NCBI RefSeq assembly: GCF_947623445.1
Contig: NC_135240.1
Location: 13,268,001 to 13,332,000 of the forward strand
Source of the DNA: Clavelina lepadiformis
Lineage: Eukaryota; Chordata; Ascidiacea; Aplousobranchia; Clavelinidae
Direction: 5' to 3'
DNA length: 64,000 nt
Shown here: positions 51,457 to 64,000 of the stretch, piece after piece
Numbering within the stretch: position 1 is the stretch's first letter
Layout: each line of letters begins with the position of its first letter
The notes under the pieces: generated by a model
The model's database searches: none
Told to the model about the DNA's origin: nothing
What the model saw: the letters and a program-made list of their open reading frames with translations, nothing else
Made by a program: the position numbers and the translations under genes

Positions 51457-53026
51457 TGTGATAATATTGTGATAATAACCAAAATTAATATACAGATTAT
51501 GTAGGATTTACTATTCTAATACTAATGTGTTGTTTTAGCAAAGAGTAACACGAGCCACAATCATTTCCTGTATTATTGTTGTGACGTAATATTTGTGCCT
51601 TTCTCGCACGCGTTCAGTTTGTCGAAAATAAGTTTGTTAGCATATAGCAGTACGAAGTAACAAGTTTGGGAATAATCAGCAATCAGCAATTTAATGCAGT
51701 TGAATATAGCTAAGCCAAAATGCTATTACATTGACTGTTGAATGAAGTGCTGTTGATGTGCCAATGTTCTGTCAATTTGTAATCGTATAACGAAGAAACA
51801 ATATAACCAGTTTATACAATCAACAAATTGGTGCAAACTACTGAACAGTACAACTTAAGATAAGCTCAGTGTTAAGTCAGACAACTCTGCTTGTCGGCTT
51901 CACAAGACAATCAGCTTTTAGCTGAACAATCGAGTCTAGGATTGATTAAGCAAACAACGACCTTGAGGCTCATTATCTCGAAGACAATAAACATTCAGAC
52001 AATCAAAGATTGTATTGGAGTGACTGGTACAGTCAAGTTCAACAACAATAACCAATCATTTCATTACAACGTTTATGGTGCCAACGAGCTCGGTGAGAAC
52101 TACGCTTTTCTTTTATCGAGGAATCTATGAACAGTTACATTTGAGGTTGAGAAAAGTCTAGTGATCTCAGACTACAAGTTTCGAAGATATGTCTTATCTA
52201 CATCGTATGCAAGTGCTCAACGAAGACTCGTTGAATTCAGTCAACTATGAATGCAAGAATGACCGACACACAAAGCACGCTATTCCATCCACGAGGCGTG
52301 GCAAGCCAGTAAAGAGACTTTGTCGGTATTTGGACATTCAGTAATGATTTTTTGTTTGTTTATTCTATATATATCATAGCGTTTTGTATTTTGCTGTATG
52401 TTTTTGGTCAAGCCTATAAAGCATAACTTGAGTCTAATGCCTAGGATATTGTCCATTTGTATCGCTGTCAAGTTGTCGTATCTCGCAAGGGTTTAAAAGG
52501 ACCTGTGTTAGGAATCTCTGACAATATGATGTTACATTTATGTTGATCATAAATTGCTTTAAACTTGCATTATTAAAGCAATTTCTGGGGGGAGGTTATG
52601 TGATGATTTTATAAAATTGTTTGCAAATCGAATGCCGCATAGACTACGGAAATCGGCAAAGCAAAGCATTGCGTTACGTGTCGCCTATGCATGACTTCCG
52701 GTGTATCGTTATAATTCGTGACGTGAGTTATTCTTTCATTTACAGCTATTCATTGCGTCACAGTCTACGAAGTTAACCCTAGAAAGTGGTCGACTTTATT
52801 ATGTAGCTGTCCCAATGTCTTATTTAATGTAATCGTTTAAACAAGAAACAATATAACCAGTTTATACAGTTGTCATGGTGTACAATTGATTCTAAGATTA
52901 AGAGAAGCGAAACAACGACCTGAGACTCATTTATCATCGAGGACAGACAACAATTCTACAGACAAACTTTGTAATTGAAGTGGTCGCCCTTACAGGCTAA
53001 GGAACGATAAACAATCATTTCATTAC
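51457..53026 (+). mobile_element. decayed, internally deleted LTR retroelement
   Basis: Two diverged direct repeats lie about 1 kb apart. They share AAGAAACAATATAACCAGTT and TTATAC (51797 and 52842), AACAACGACCT...GAGGCTCAT-like text, and the ending CAATCATTTCATTAC (52067 and 53026). After the first copy comes TGGTGCCAACGAGCTCGG, which looks like a primer-binding site. Before the second copy comes a polypurine tract GGGGGGAGG at 52587-52595. A 5-bp AAGGT flanks both outer ends (51452-51456 and 53027-53031). Only about 520 bp lie between the repeats, with no gag or pol frame. The left parts of the two repeats are poorly alignable by eye, so the outer limits, especially the 5' one, are tentative. 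Confidence 0.6.
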
Positions 53027-53031
53027 AAGGT

Positions 53032-56000
53032 CAATAGAAAAATAGCCTACAAAATTGTTTCTAATCTTCAACGAGGCTAAGTTCAAAGGAAAAAAAAGCA
53101 AGCTACATGTAAAAAAACGGCAACAAATGAAAGCGCACTGTAAAACAAAATCTGAACCAAATGCGACTAGTCTAGAATAAGTGAGCCGCTAAATTCTGCA
53201 CTGAAAGATTTTACGACATGACATTTTGCATGCCATAATTGCAACATAAATTTTAAATTGGTGTGCCAAAAAATTTTGATCAATTAATTTTTTAATTAAT
53301 TTTACCCATGAACGCCTTCCGAACTTTGAGTTTTACAGGCTTGTTAGGTTTCAGTTTTTCTGTGTAACCGCTACTTAAAAGTGTTATAGGCCTAGCTTGT
53401 AGACCCCGTTACCGGGTTTGCTTGTTGAGCTTTTGTCATGGATTTAAATACTTGATGTATTTGGCATGGATTATTTCATGCGTGGATATAATGTGCCTTG
53501 CTCGGATACTTAGCGCTTTTCATCTGACCCGCCATTATAGAATAATGACCTTACAGTAAGGACTTGTTTGTTTGTTTTATGAGCTTGGGATTAAAATGTC
53601 GTGTGTGATAAACCTAGTAGGTTACAATAAGGATCTTGGCCACGTTATTAACATATGGCGTTCCAACATAATTACTTGATGGGCACACTTTTTGATAGTA
53701 ATCAATAACTGAATGTAGATTAATGAGAATAGATTAAAAGAAGTTGCCCGGTCTCCCTCGCCACAAAATGCGACACCAAACCCGCAAGGTATTGTAATGA
53801 TTGCGAAGTGTGGATATAGTTTGTACAGTTAGGAATTAACCTGTAACGTGTAATTAGGGAGCAAAGAAGGCCGATCTCGAACATTTGCAAAACGGCGCCT
53901 CGTTTCGAAATCGTTTATTGTTTGACAACTTCATTGTTAGCGCATTCTCAAACGTTTTTCTCTGCGTCACGTGTCAACAAAAGAAGGTGATCGCACTGGC
54001 ACATGGCTGTTCAAGTGGATTCGTTTCTGCCAACCGGTAAGGTTTTATTCAAACAAAAGATGTCCTGCAATAGCCAGCTGAAAGACTTTTGAGTGTGTCT
54101 CTTGATCAGTGTGCTAGGTATAGTATGTTTTCATCATTCCGGCTGGTATTGCTGAGTAAATTAATGTGCACAAGCTTACAAGTTACTGTTACTATCGAAG
54201 GAATTGGGTAAAGATTTACACAGAGAATGTGGTAAGAAAAACGATTTTGGAATTTGTTTTGTTGCTTACCCAATACCCAGCGCTGTTTGAATTGAAAACC
54301 AGACTGGAAGTTTCGTCGTATTGCTCTTCCGCGGAACGATAAAATTTTGTTGCATGTGGCCTATTTTTGCCACTCAGCATTAAACACTAACGTTACAGAC
54401 CTGGAAGCGAAGTAAAAGGAACGTCGAAGTAAGAGTTGCAGGAAAGTAAAAATGTGTTATATGAAGCTAAAAGGGAAGCTTTATCCGGTATGAAATCTGA
54501 CATGTCTATTGTCGACATGGTGGTCTGTGTGGATAAGATGGGTTATTAGACAATTCGTAATTCAGTCGATTTTACTATTAAAGGCCTATACATTTCTTCA
54601 AATTATTAATGCCCATTGCACAATGTAGGCCTACTGCTAGTAGTGCGTGTGTTTTTGTTGCTTTGTAACAGATATTGCGTCCGAAGGTACAGTACAGCAC
54701 CTACTGCAGTAGTTGAAGATGTTACCCAACCGAGAGTATCAGGTGTCGTTAACGTATGTATCCTATTTACTATTTAAGGTCTTTACACGGTCATTATGTG
54801 TTGCCGGTTAAGAATCGGATAGTCCGTATCAAATAACCATTTAAAATGTAATCTGGAAATAGCACAAATACCACCACCATTTTTTGCGACCTTAAAGCGT
54901 AGTACTTAGGGGAAACGTACACAAGAACGATGAATGACATGTAAGACATTTGTGTTGCGTTGTCAGCTGACGCATTCCATAGGAAGTGTTTTTCGTTTGA
55001 CATGGTTAGTGTGATTGGAAACATAACTTACATTCCAATTTCTCAAAATTCACCTTGTTTTTGTTCATTTCACGTTTTTTGTTTTTTTATTCGCGCTTAG
55101 CGTAGTCGTAAATGTTTTTGTCAGGAACAGAGTTACATTCGAGCCATTCTGAATAAATTTTAAGTTATTTTGGAAAAACAAAGTTGATAAAAAATTTGTT
55201 AAAATTTGTACTAAAACTTCAGCAACGGAAGGAGTTTTATTGACGCATTAGAACCAAGCGAGTACGCATACACCTTGCACAAACGACATCTCTTCAATTG
55301 AAATCATCTATTGTAGTGTTGTAGGCTACTGTGCCGTATGTATTGTGAGTAAATCATAGTAATTGTTGTTTGAACCTAGCTATAGCTATAAAACATTTAT
55401 CCTGGTTACGGTGCTTAGAGCCGTTAGTTTTACGGCCTAAGAGCCATAAACATATTGTAATAAATTTGTCGATGTATGTTGTTTTATATTGTGTGTACAA
55501 CAAAATAGTAAAGATCAGTGGCACCGGCAAGGTACAAGTAACACTACGATAATATCTCAATTGTAGTTTCTTTCATTGTCCGTTTTGCATTATCGTTATA
55601 GTATACAGTAGTGTAACTTTGTGTCACTTCGGAAAAAACTGAAAGCATATCCGTTCTGTTTGCAATATCTTTTTTGACAGAACTCATTCCTATTCAGCAT
55701 TTGCAAAGGGTACCGTTTCAGTTTATGCTGAAGGCATAGCCTACGAAGCCGAAATGTCAGCACTAACCGTCTCTCCAACATCTGTTAATTATTAATAAGG
55801 TTTATCAATTTTGGATCTATTTTCACTTTGCTGCAGTCAGCAACCTTACGTCAAATAGCCTATGACCTACTATTATCTTATTCACTCAGCATAGGTAACC
55901 TAGTACAGTATATGAATACCTGATTTATCGTTGAGCATACGCGTTAGGATTGTTTTTTCGCTAGTTATGACAACGGTACCTCTTCTAAACAAACGACCAT

Positions 56001-57824
56001 CAAATGACCAGATGAATGTTTGCTGAGCTATCACGCAACAGATTACATACACCATATTAAATCGTTAGGTTGTGCAACTATGGACTATTTGATGCGGTCC
56101 TTCGGCTTGGTTTAGAGTAGACAGTGCAACGTGTTTGAGTAGTTGCAAGTACGACGGTTCGTTTTAGAGATGAAATATGGGTTTGGTTATCTGGATTTGT
56201 ACACAGGTAGCGTGAGTTTTCAAGGCAGACAATATCTATGAGTAATTATGGTCACATTTTGAATTTATAGAGAGTGCAGGCCAGTTTTTGCTGTACTAAA
56301 CTTTTACTTATTATTTTCATAACGCACAACGAGTTAATGTTATCAGTTTATCACAAAAAAACTTTCAAGTTAATCAGATGGCACTACCAACTCGGTTTCC
56401 GTACAATGTATTGAGACTTCTTGATACTCTATTTGAAAACTGCGGTTGCAGCATGGTTATGCTTAACCAAATAAACATGGTAAACTTAATGGCCTTGAAA
56501 GCGATATATGACGCCGATAACAGGCCATGATTTTGACATTTATACGTCTTAGTTTTGTTCGACCTTGGTTTTGTTTTGACCGTGTGAGAAAGTTCACTTG
56601 ATGTATGCCTTACCGAGGCTGAAAGAGTTAGCATATCTTTTTGTCAAATAATATACAAAGTTTATTGAAATAAACTCAGTAATGATGCATTGTGAAGACA
56701 ATTTGTCGAAAACGATTTTACATTTTCTAATGCGAAATATGACGATCAAAAATAAGCCTGTTTTTCGTTACTTTAAAAGTTTAAATTTAGACATAACCCA
56801 TGATAACAAGACAACCTTTACGTGAAGTAAATGGATGATTAAAATCAATCACGTACGTTTTCGTTTTACTGGAAATAATGTTGTACGTTTTTTGGCACAG
56901 TACGAAGTATCCTGGGAAATCAACGGGCGTTCATTAATTTCATCAAAAGAATAAGATCTACATAGAAACAAAATTTCAAATATAGAAATAAGACTTGGAC
57001 CATTTTTTACTGTTAAGTACTGTATATGGAAAAGATACAAGTACTGACTGCTTTGATGGAAATATTCAGGCCATTTTCAACTTATTGAAAAGATGTCATT
57101 ATTCTGTTCTTGATATAAAAACGCGTCTCCAAGTCAAAAGAACTCAGCTTTAGCTTTTGCTATCGCCCGGGAACTATAACCTGCATCTGAAACTAAGTTA
57201 AATCAGAGTCACTTTTGACATTATGACATTATTTGGCTTATGGGATTCCTGATTGATTAAATTTTTATTAAATCTAAGTTAATTAGTGCACATTTCAAAT
57301 ACGTCGACCTTGCCATCTCATCCCATTACATAAGTGCATTGTATTCGGTCATAATGCATCGCTCGTTTTATTGCACCCTTAAGGCAAATCGAGATTTAAA
57401 ATTAAAACGTTGCAAAAATGTCAGTGTGGTTTGCAGCTTCTTATCTCAAAAGTTTTGCAAAGATTGTTCACAGCAAAATATTAAACAAAGGCTTGCTTGA
57501 GATTAATAAGTTTAAGTTGGTATTAAAGAGACCACAATCTTTTTTCTGTAGGCCTAAATGTTTATAAAAACTGTAGGGCGGTATAGATATAGATTTGGAA
57601 TATAAGAGCCCAGAAGTTTAATTTAAGATGATATGTCAACGTAAAAGCAAATTATTTCCAAGACTTATTTTATAACGCATAAGATGGGCATGTAAGGTTG
57701 GAAGTCCGTTGAACGAAGTTGTTGAGATGTCAAAGAAACAAGTGCTTAATAAACATGTCTTAATGCCATGAACACTTCATGCCAAGAACTTAATTTGCTA
57801 TGTAAACAGTCTTTGTTATCAAAA
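53032..57824. other. 4.8-kb region without recognised gene
   Basis: AT-rich sequence on the upstream side of the Frizzled gene. No splice-connected exons or domain-bearing ORFs were found; the short minus-strand ORFs (for example 54794-55024 and 55354-55560) look like chance. Confidence 0.5.
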
Positions 57825-58115
57825 TCAGCATGGGTCCATATGGCTTTCTATGAGTAATTTCGAAGCAAAATTGTCGTTTTCTGTCCGAAAAGAGGTCCTC
57901 ATTGTCGGATTACGTGACCTAATTGAATTGACGTCGCTGACGGATAAACGCCGATAGACGCCGAATTTCGTTGGTAGAAGTACGTTCAGGGCAGCACGAG
58001 CTTTTTCCCATTGTTCCTGGTGAAAAACAGGCCACTTTTGTTCCCAAGTGCTCTGTGTCACAAGTACCACTTTTAGGTAGTTCTGCCGTTCTAAAAGTTT
58101 CCAGTCATTCAGCAT
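57825..58115 (-). CDS. hypothetical 96-residue protein or exon
   Basis: Single open frame with a true ATG at 58115 and TGA at 57825. The translation is unusually protein-like for this AT-rich neighbourhood: mixed hydrophobic and charged helices (LLERQNYLKVVLV, WPVFHQEQWEKARAALNVLL), then a basic Ser/Asn-rich end. It has no signal peptide, membrane segment or recognised domain. An acceptor-like AAACTTTTAG lies inside its 5' part, so it may instead be a last exon or a remnant of a retrocopy. It lies antisense, about 1.1 kb before the Frizzled start. Function is unknown. Confidence 0.4.
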   Translation of the reverse strand: MLNDWKLLERQNYLKVVLVTQSTWEQKWPVFHQEQWEKARAALNVLLPTKFGVYRRLSVSDVNSIRSRNPTMRTSFRTENDNFASKLLIESHMDPC

Positions 58116-59176
58116 TTTTTGTATTGTGGTAGTATTGAAAGATTACATCATATATTTAGATTTTGTTTTGTTTTCTCAGGAAATGTCTTGTAGTTTTCAC
58201 AGTGTGAAGGTATTGTTGATATGTGGCGCATACCTCTTAGTGATGCATACTTCAAATTATATCATCAAACTAATCTGTTTAAAGGTCTTGTGCTGCACTC
58301 CTTGCTACATGAACGCAAGTTAAAGACGTTCTAATATTGTCTTTTCAATTTGCGAAGTATCATTACGTTGGATTACTGTTTGTCGGACTTGGAGAGTTTC
58401 CAATGACAAAGTGCAACAAACTATTCAGGAAGCCATAATATTTGCATTTCAAATACCTTTGCACTGCTACCCGATTTTACGCCTGATCTGATTTTTCAAC
58501 AAGCCGAGAAATAATGTTATAAGAGATGTTTTACTGCAGTCTTTTAATACGCCTACGCTGCGTGTACCGTATAGCAAGAAAGAAATGCTGTCTGAGTGTC
58601 CGCTTCAATCAGGTTTGTCTGTTTCTAAAGTCACCAAAAGCATTTCATTTGTGTGTATAGGATTGAGATTCGAAAAACAATGAACACTTAGCAGCTGGTC
58701 ACCACCGTTTGAAATGTCTGGTTAATAATATAATAATAGTTGAAGTGATTAGACGGTAATGCTTTTCATTTTCTAGCCGTTACCTGTTCGAAAATACCAT
58801 TGCGCTTAATAACGATTAAACACTTAATTCGTCAAATGTTATGACTACAATTTTACGCATGCGCGCATAACTTAACCGCCTTTTTGCTGGATTAGCGAGC
58901 GCAGTGGTTTTGTCAGGAAAAAGCTACAGCTATTTGTAGAAACGCTTCACGGTTATGGTCGAAATGAGCTTCCACTGCTAGCTCCGTTTCATGTACTTGT
59001 GTTTTGGACTGCTTGTATTTTTGTAAATCTAAGTTAGTTCTAGTTTTACTCTGAGCTGTATAAATATCTGTCTACAGCAAATATTTAGCGTAATAGTTTT
59101 TACTATTCTTTTTTTACTTTCAGCCAAATGCCTTGAATTAAGCGTAGGTTTTTAGAGAAAAGCACCTGGGCATGGA

Positions 59177-62100
59177 ATGATGAATTATCAGGTTGAGTTA
59201 CTAGTTTTAACAATTTGCTGCCATGCTTTGTTTGTGCACAAATCAGCAGTACATGCTGGTGGCGCGAAGCCAACATGCGCGCCTGTTACACTATCACTTT
59301 GTTACCAAACTGGTGGAATAACATCTCTTGATGTGACCAAAAAAGATCTAATTGACAATAGCTATGGTATTTTACCGTCAAAACGACGGAGAACAATAAA
59401 CAAAGAAAGGAGTGAAGAAAAATTTGCAAATGATGTCATAAAATGGCATTATAACATCACCACTTATCCCACGTTTTCTGGAGACAGATCACTGCAAGAG
59501 GTGGAGGCGTCGCTCAGCGCCCTATACCCACTGATATCCACATCATGCTCGAAATACATCACCTTATTCCTTTGCTCTGTATATTCACCCGTATGCACCC
59601 CAAGGGGCGTTGTACCCCCGTGTTTTGAATTATGTGAGCGAGTGAAGCGCGAGTGTCAGATGACTGCGGATATGTTTGGAATAGAATGGCCTGAACGGCT
59701 CAGCTGTGATTACTTTCCTTCATCTTATTCACAATCCCGCAGTCGAAGTGCAGCTGGGAGTGAAGGATATTATGAAGAAGCGAATAACATGTACTTTATC
59801 AGTCGACAAACATCGGCTATGTGGGCTGAGGCGCTGCTCGATGATGGAAAAGTAAGTTAACTCAATAACAAATATCCATTCACTTTGTAGGTTTTTTTGT
59901 ATGAAAGTATGAGTCATTGTATTTACACAAATGAATTTCTCTCTCATGACGTTAGATATGAGGTCGACGTTACGTCGCAATTTTAGCACGTTTGAAATCT
60001 CATTACTTTGTGTAATTACATTATTACGTTGCTGTACGCCAGTTGAGAAGTCCTAAGTTATATACACAGCTATTAATCTGTGTGTTTAACTGTTTATAGT
60101 TTATACACACTCCCACTACAAAACAATAGTTTAGTGCGACGTAACAAATAACAGTGTCTATGCAGGCTATGCTTACAAATAAAGCACGCTTCACTTTTGA
60201 CTACTTTAGCCTTTGTATAAACATGAAATATAACTTATTGTTTTAAGATGACTTGTGCAACATTGTTTCACTAACTTTGTTTTTTGTGAAGAACTTCGAA
60301 ATAGCGTCAATATTCATCTGCAACTTTAATATAATTCGTTTTTTCTAACAAGGTGTGTATTCCACCGTCTGACGATGACGTCATATTTCCGGTTTTGGTG
60401 CGATTACAGAAAGAAGACGAAAGTACATTGCCCAATAAAACCGAACCATACCCTGAATTCGGAGTTTGGTGCCCTTCGAATATGAAGGCTCCCCCTGGAC
60501 ACAATGGGTATGTATGAAGTACAGTACGTTTGTACGAAGTAACACTCTCAATTTTTATCAGTTGCTTCTGTAAGTCATAGGCCAAGAATTTTGTCAGTTG
60601 TCGAAAGACAATAAGAAAATATTTACCATGGCAGCCGATCGCTCTTTGTTAGGGTTGTAAATAGGGGCAATGGACATTTTAACTGTCTTAAATTTATCAA
60701 CAAGTAACGTGTTTTATCACGACAATACTCCCAAGGGTGTAAATTCAAACCAAGAAACATATGTACTTTTTAGCCGCACAGATCCCAGTCTGTCCCCAGC
60801 AATTTAATTAATGCCTTATTATAGGTGTTGAAATGTTGAACAGATAAATGAACTTTTTCGAATGAATCTAGTGGCTTATGAAGTAAACGCCTTCCTGTGT
60901 TGAAAGCAAGGAATAGCAGACAATTTTAGTATAACTTGGGGAACGATGAAATGGCTTTGACAATATATATTTCACACTTGCACAACAAGCATAAATATAA
61001 AAAATCTACCACAGACTACACATCCCATATTCAAGTGGTTTATGTTTGTTTATACAAGTGTGTGCGGGCTTTGTTATCTTTTCCTATTTTAGAAAGTATT
61101 GTTATTGAGAACCAGTGGCGTTTAACAATGGATGTGGATAGATATAATCAATTCATGGTGATTATCTTCCATCTGACGAAAAGAAAGCATTTAAACGGTG
61201 TGTACAATTAATCGTCCTCGAACACGTCACCATTACATGTACATCACTTGACATAACATCTTTGAGTGCTCCATTTCGATAGGTGATTGTAGTAAGGCCT
61301 TTTCCGGCTACGTCCTTCTATGAATCTATGTGGACATACCTCAAAACGATTTTATGTTCTTTTTACGTCACAACGGTTAAAGCTGATTAAATTGTAAAAT
61401 TTCTATCGACGCGGCCGTTTTATGTCAGCTTCAGTAATCTACCAAGTGTTTAGGTGTTTACCGTAAAACAAAAGCAAATATTCGCGGTTTTTGGACACGT
61501 TCTAGTTCGAATTTTGTCGCTTCAGCATCAAGTCAAACGTATTTTAGTTCTGAGTAACTAAACTATGTGTACAATATTTGGGTAGTAGAGCGATAGCTGA
61601 GTAACACAAAAACCAGTACATGTACGTACAGCTAAAATGGTAGCATGCTGCTCATGTGCTAGGCCTGCTTGATAATACTAAATTAGTGGGCAATAGACAA
61701 ACTACTTCTATACTCCATAGAATGTATATGGTGACATACAGTATTTGCTGATTTTTTTTAGTATTAAAACAGCGTTATCACCCTGCTAGAATTCATTATA
61801 TTCTATTGTTAATCATTATGCCAAGGATTGTACCACCCACGACGGGGTTTGGCGGCAGAGCTTGTCACTAGCACACTCTGATTAACCAAAGATTTCACAG
61901 TGACGCGTAGTATCAACGATACTAGAATAATTTTATCACTGGAATGAATTCACATATTTCTGCTATTGGTTACTCAACATACTGCTGGTCATATCCATTC
62001 GGTGACGGCCTCATTGCAGTATCTGTGATTGATTTTGTTCCGATTTTTATGTTACAAATGATGTAATTTCGTGGATGAAAATAATATGGGTACCTGGTTG

Positions 62101-63978
62101 CACTAAAGTACGATGAAACCGTGCCTAAATAAGCCGTCGCTGTACGCCCTTTCGAAGCAATGTAAACATTAGGCAAAGACTCCACTATTGTTTCCGATAA
62201 AGGCATTTGAAACTTTCACATGTCTACATTCTATGCAGGTATACATTCATGGGTTTACCCAACTGCACGGCCCCTTGTCCAAACATGTATTTGGAAAACG
62301 AAGAACTATGGATAGTGCGTTATGTCGTGCTCGTACTTGCTGTGATATGCGTGGTCGTGACTTCCTTTACTCTGCTTACCTTTTCTATTAACACCAAACG
62401 GTAAGTCTAACGTGGTCCAGTGGGCCTCTGTAACCAAGCAAGTTTGAATTTATGCGCCTTGTGTGATAATCAGAAAACCGTGCGATGGTTAATGGACTAT
62501 GGCACATTGACACTTACACATCCATGTCGACAACAAAATTATTAATTTCATTTTAAAATTCCTTTCACTTTACAGGTTCGGGTACCCGGAACGGCCGATA
62601 GTGTTTTATGCATTTTGTTACCTGGTCATTTCGATCGTTTTCTTAGTTGGTTTTATCCTGGCTGAACAAGTCGCTTGCAATGAAGAGGTAGCCCGATTGT
62701 CTTAATTCATAAGAGGACCGTTTGATCTTGAACAAGTAGTGGCATATCCATGTCATTTTAAATTACAGGTGTACTATCACAACGAAAAATGATACTAAAC
62801 TTGGCTATTTTTAGATAATAAATGAAGAAAACGAAGTTGTTCAAGGATTTGCGGTGGTGGAAGGTTCGCATCACCAACTCTGTTCCGTCATTTTCATGAT
62901 ATTATATTACTTCACTGGTAAGTATACAGCGTGTTTCTGGTATGGTGGTGACATTATTTGAGTGTTTAATTTTTTCAATTTACCGTCAATTAAAATCTGG
63001 TATAAATAAAATAAACTTACGCATTTCAAGACCGTTCCGAAATCAATTCATTCACTATAACATCAATGTCATTATTGATTACGACACGGAAATCGCCAGT
63101 TAACTTCCAGACGTTTCGTCTGGAAGTTTTAGTCCCAACTGATTTTCTATAACTGCTTCAAAGGTGTTATAATTGATGGTTTGTTTTCGAAGGTCACCGC
63201 TCAGTTGCGTGAATTGTTTGAATGCGGTTAAACAAGGTTTTATACCGCATTAGTCACGGATTAATTACCGGTAGGAACCTAATACTTTCTCTCAAACGTG
63301 TAGTTCACCCCTTTTGCTTGAAATTGTGACCGCAAACGTGACTGCTTTGAAGTACCATACACTTCGAATCCTCGCTTAAAATAAAGTATTTTGCTGTCAA
63401 ACAATGCGTTGATTTTAGCCGATACGTATGGATTTGGCGTTGCAGCGCAGAAGGACAAGATTCTTTTAGAAATGATCAAATCGTTTTTGAACGTTTGAAC
63501 TTGTAGGATGTATATTAATTGCTTACTGTGGAAATAACATTCTGGCGTTACTGGCAACGTCAATTTTATCGCATCACAGTAAAGATGTCATGTAACTTAA
63601 TAAAAACTTGCTTGTTGCCCTTGAAAACGCAAAAATCATTTTAAGTTACAGTTAAAAATACCCCCTTTACTAAATATTGAATTTAATGTTTATCAAGCAC
63701 TTTAAGCTGTGTCCGCAAAGATATTTCTGTCTTTTGTATGATGCTCAAAACATCGTTTTTTTGCGCAGTGTAAGAAATTTTTGTCTATATTTCAGTGAGC
63801 GGGACGATATGGTGGCTGATACTTACTTTTACTTGGTTGTTAGCCGCTGGTTTCAAGTGGAGTAACGAAGCCGTAGAAAGCTACCATTTCTTCTACCATA
63901 CTCTTGCATGGGGGATACCGGCATTTCAGACTGTTGTCGTCTTTATCTCAAATAAAGTGGAGGGCGATAACATCGTTG
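59177..63978 (+). CDS. FZD3/6: Frizzled receptor, Fz3/6-like, 5' part
   Basis: Wnt receptor of class F. Six exons are visible: 59177-59851, 60353-60507, 62239-62400, 62576-62687, 62815-62917 and 63796-63978. All are in frame, and the last donor (GTTG/GTAAGT) shows that the gene continues beyond the window. Residues 1-30 are a signal peptide. A cysteine-rich domain starts CAPVTLSLC (34-42) and ends MFGIEWPERLSCDYFP, the form typical of Fz3/Fz6. The linker leads to the Frizzled hinge VWCPSNMKAPPGHNG and GLPNCTAPCPNMYLENEELW, then TM1, FGYPERPIVFYAFCYL (TM2), EGSHHQLCSVIFMILYYFT (TM3), TIWWLILTFTWLLAA (TM4) and the start of TM5, including NKVEGDNIVG. Compared with other Frizzleds the CRD carries a ~40-residue insertion with a KRRR basic cluster, and the usual tenth cysteine is displaced. 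The first ATG of the MM pair is used as start; an upstream out-of-frame ATG at 59172 stops at once. Confidence 0.95.
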
Positions 63979-64000
63979 GTAAGTTATTTTGATTATGTAC

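Noticed and set aside
51891-52130. 79-codon ORF in the LTR remnant.
   Set aside because: It crosses the repeat boundary and shows no gag or pol motif.

Overview
The window is animal nuclear DNA: AT-rich, with genes split into many short exons by GT-AG introns mostly of 60-400 bp. Gene content, compactness and the frequent presence of an acceptor-like AG just upstream of start codons suggest a tunicate (Ciona-like) genome. That assignment is inference from style and family content, not from a diagnostic marker.

Layout. 1-4260 (+) is the 3' two thirds of ATP6V1H (V-ATPase subunit H), followed by an unexplained exon-like ORF. 6589-7988 (+) is an orphan seven-transmembrane receptor. 8709-11002 (-) is a two-exon leucine-rich-repeat transmembrane receptor. 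11.0-18.7 kb has no recognisable gene. 18704-23690 (-) is an eight-exon gene for a 942-residue protein I do not recognise. 25246-31928 (-) is a complete 22-exon COPA (coatomer alpha). 33.0-35.5 kb is a cluster of mobile DNA: a TIR element with a truncated DDE transposase, a GC-rich hairpin, a long-inverted-repeat element and a hAT-type MITE. 36195-36492 (+) is TMEM258. 37379-44046 (-) is a complete 15-exon RAD21; its first large intron carries a second copy of the long-inverted-repeat element. 46595-47542 (-) encodes a small basic coiled-coil protein. 47.5-59 kb is mostly noncoding, with a second hAT MITE, a decayed LTR retroelement and one antisense 96-codon ORF. 59177-63978 (+) is the 5' part of a Frizzled receptor of the Fz3/6 type, running off the window.

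The genes are mainly unrelated housekeeping functions (proton pump, COPI coat, oligosaccharyltransferase, cohesin) plus three membrane receptors. I see no operon or functional cluster. Exon coordinates were worked out by hand from splice consensus, reading-frame continuity and similarity to remembered family sequences. Boundaries in the four well-known genes are firm because every exon keeps frame and the summed lengths match family sizes. The strongest non-gene signals are the two hAT MITEs with perfect 8-bp target duplications, the two long-inverted-repeat copies, and the unusual extracellular domain of the Frizzled gene.
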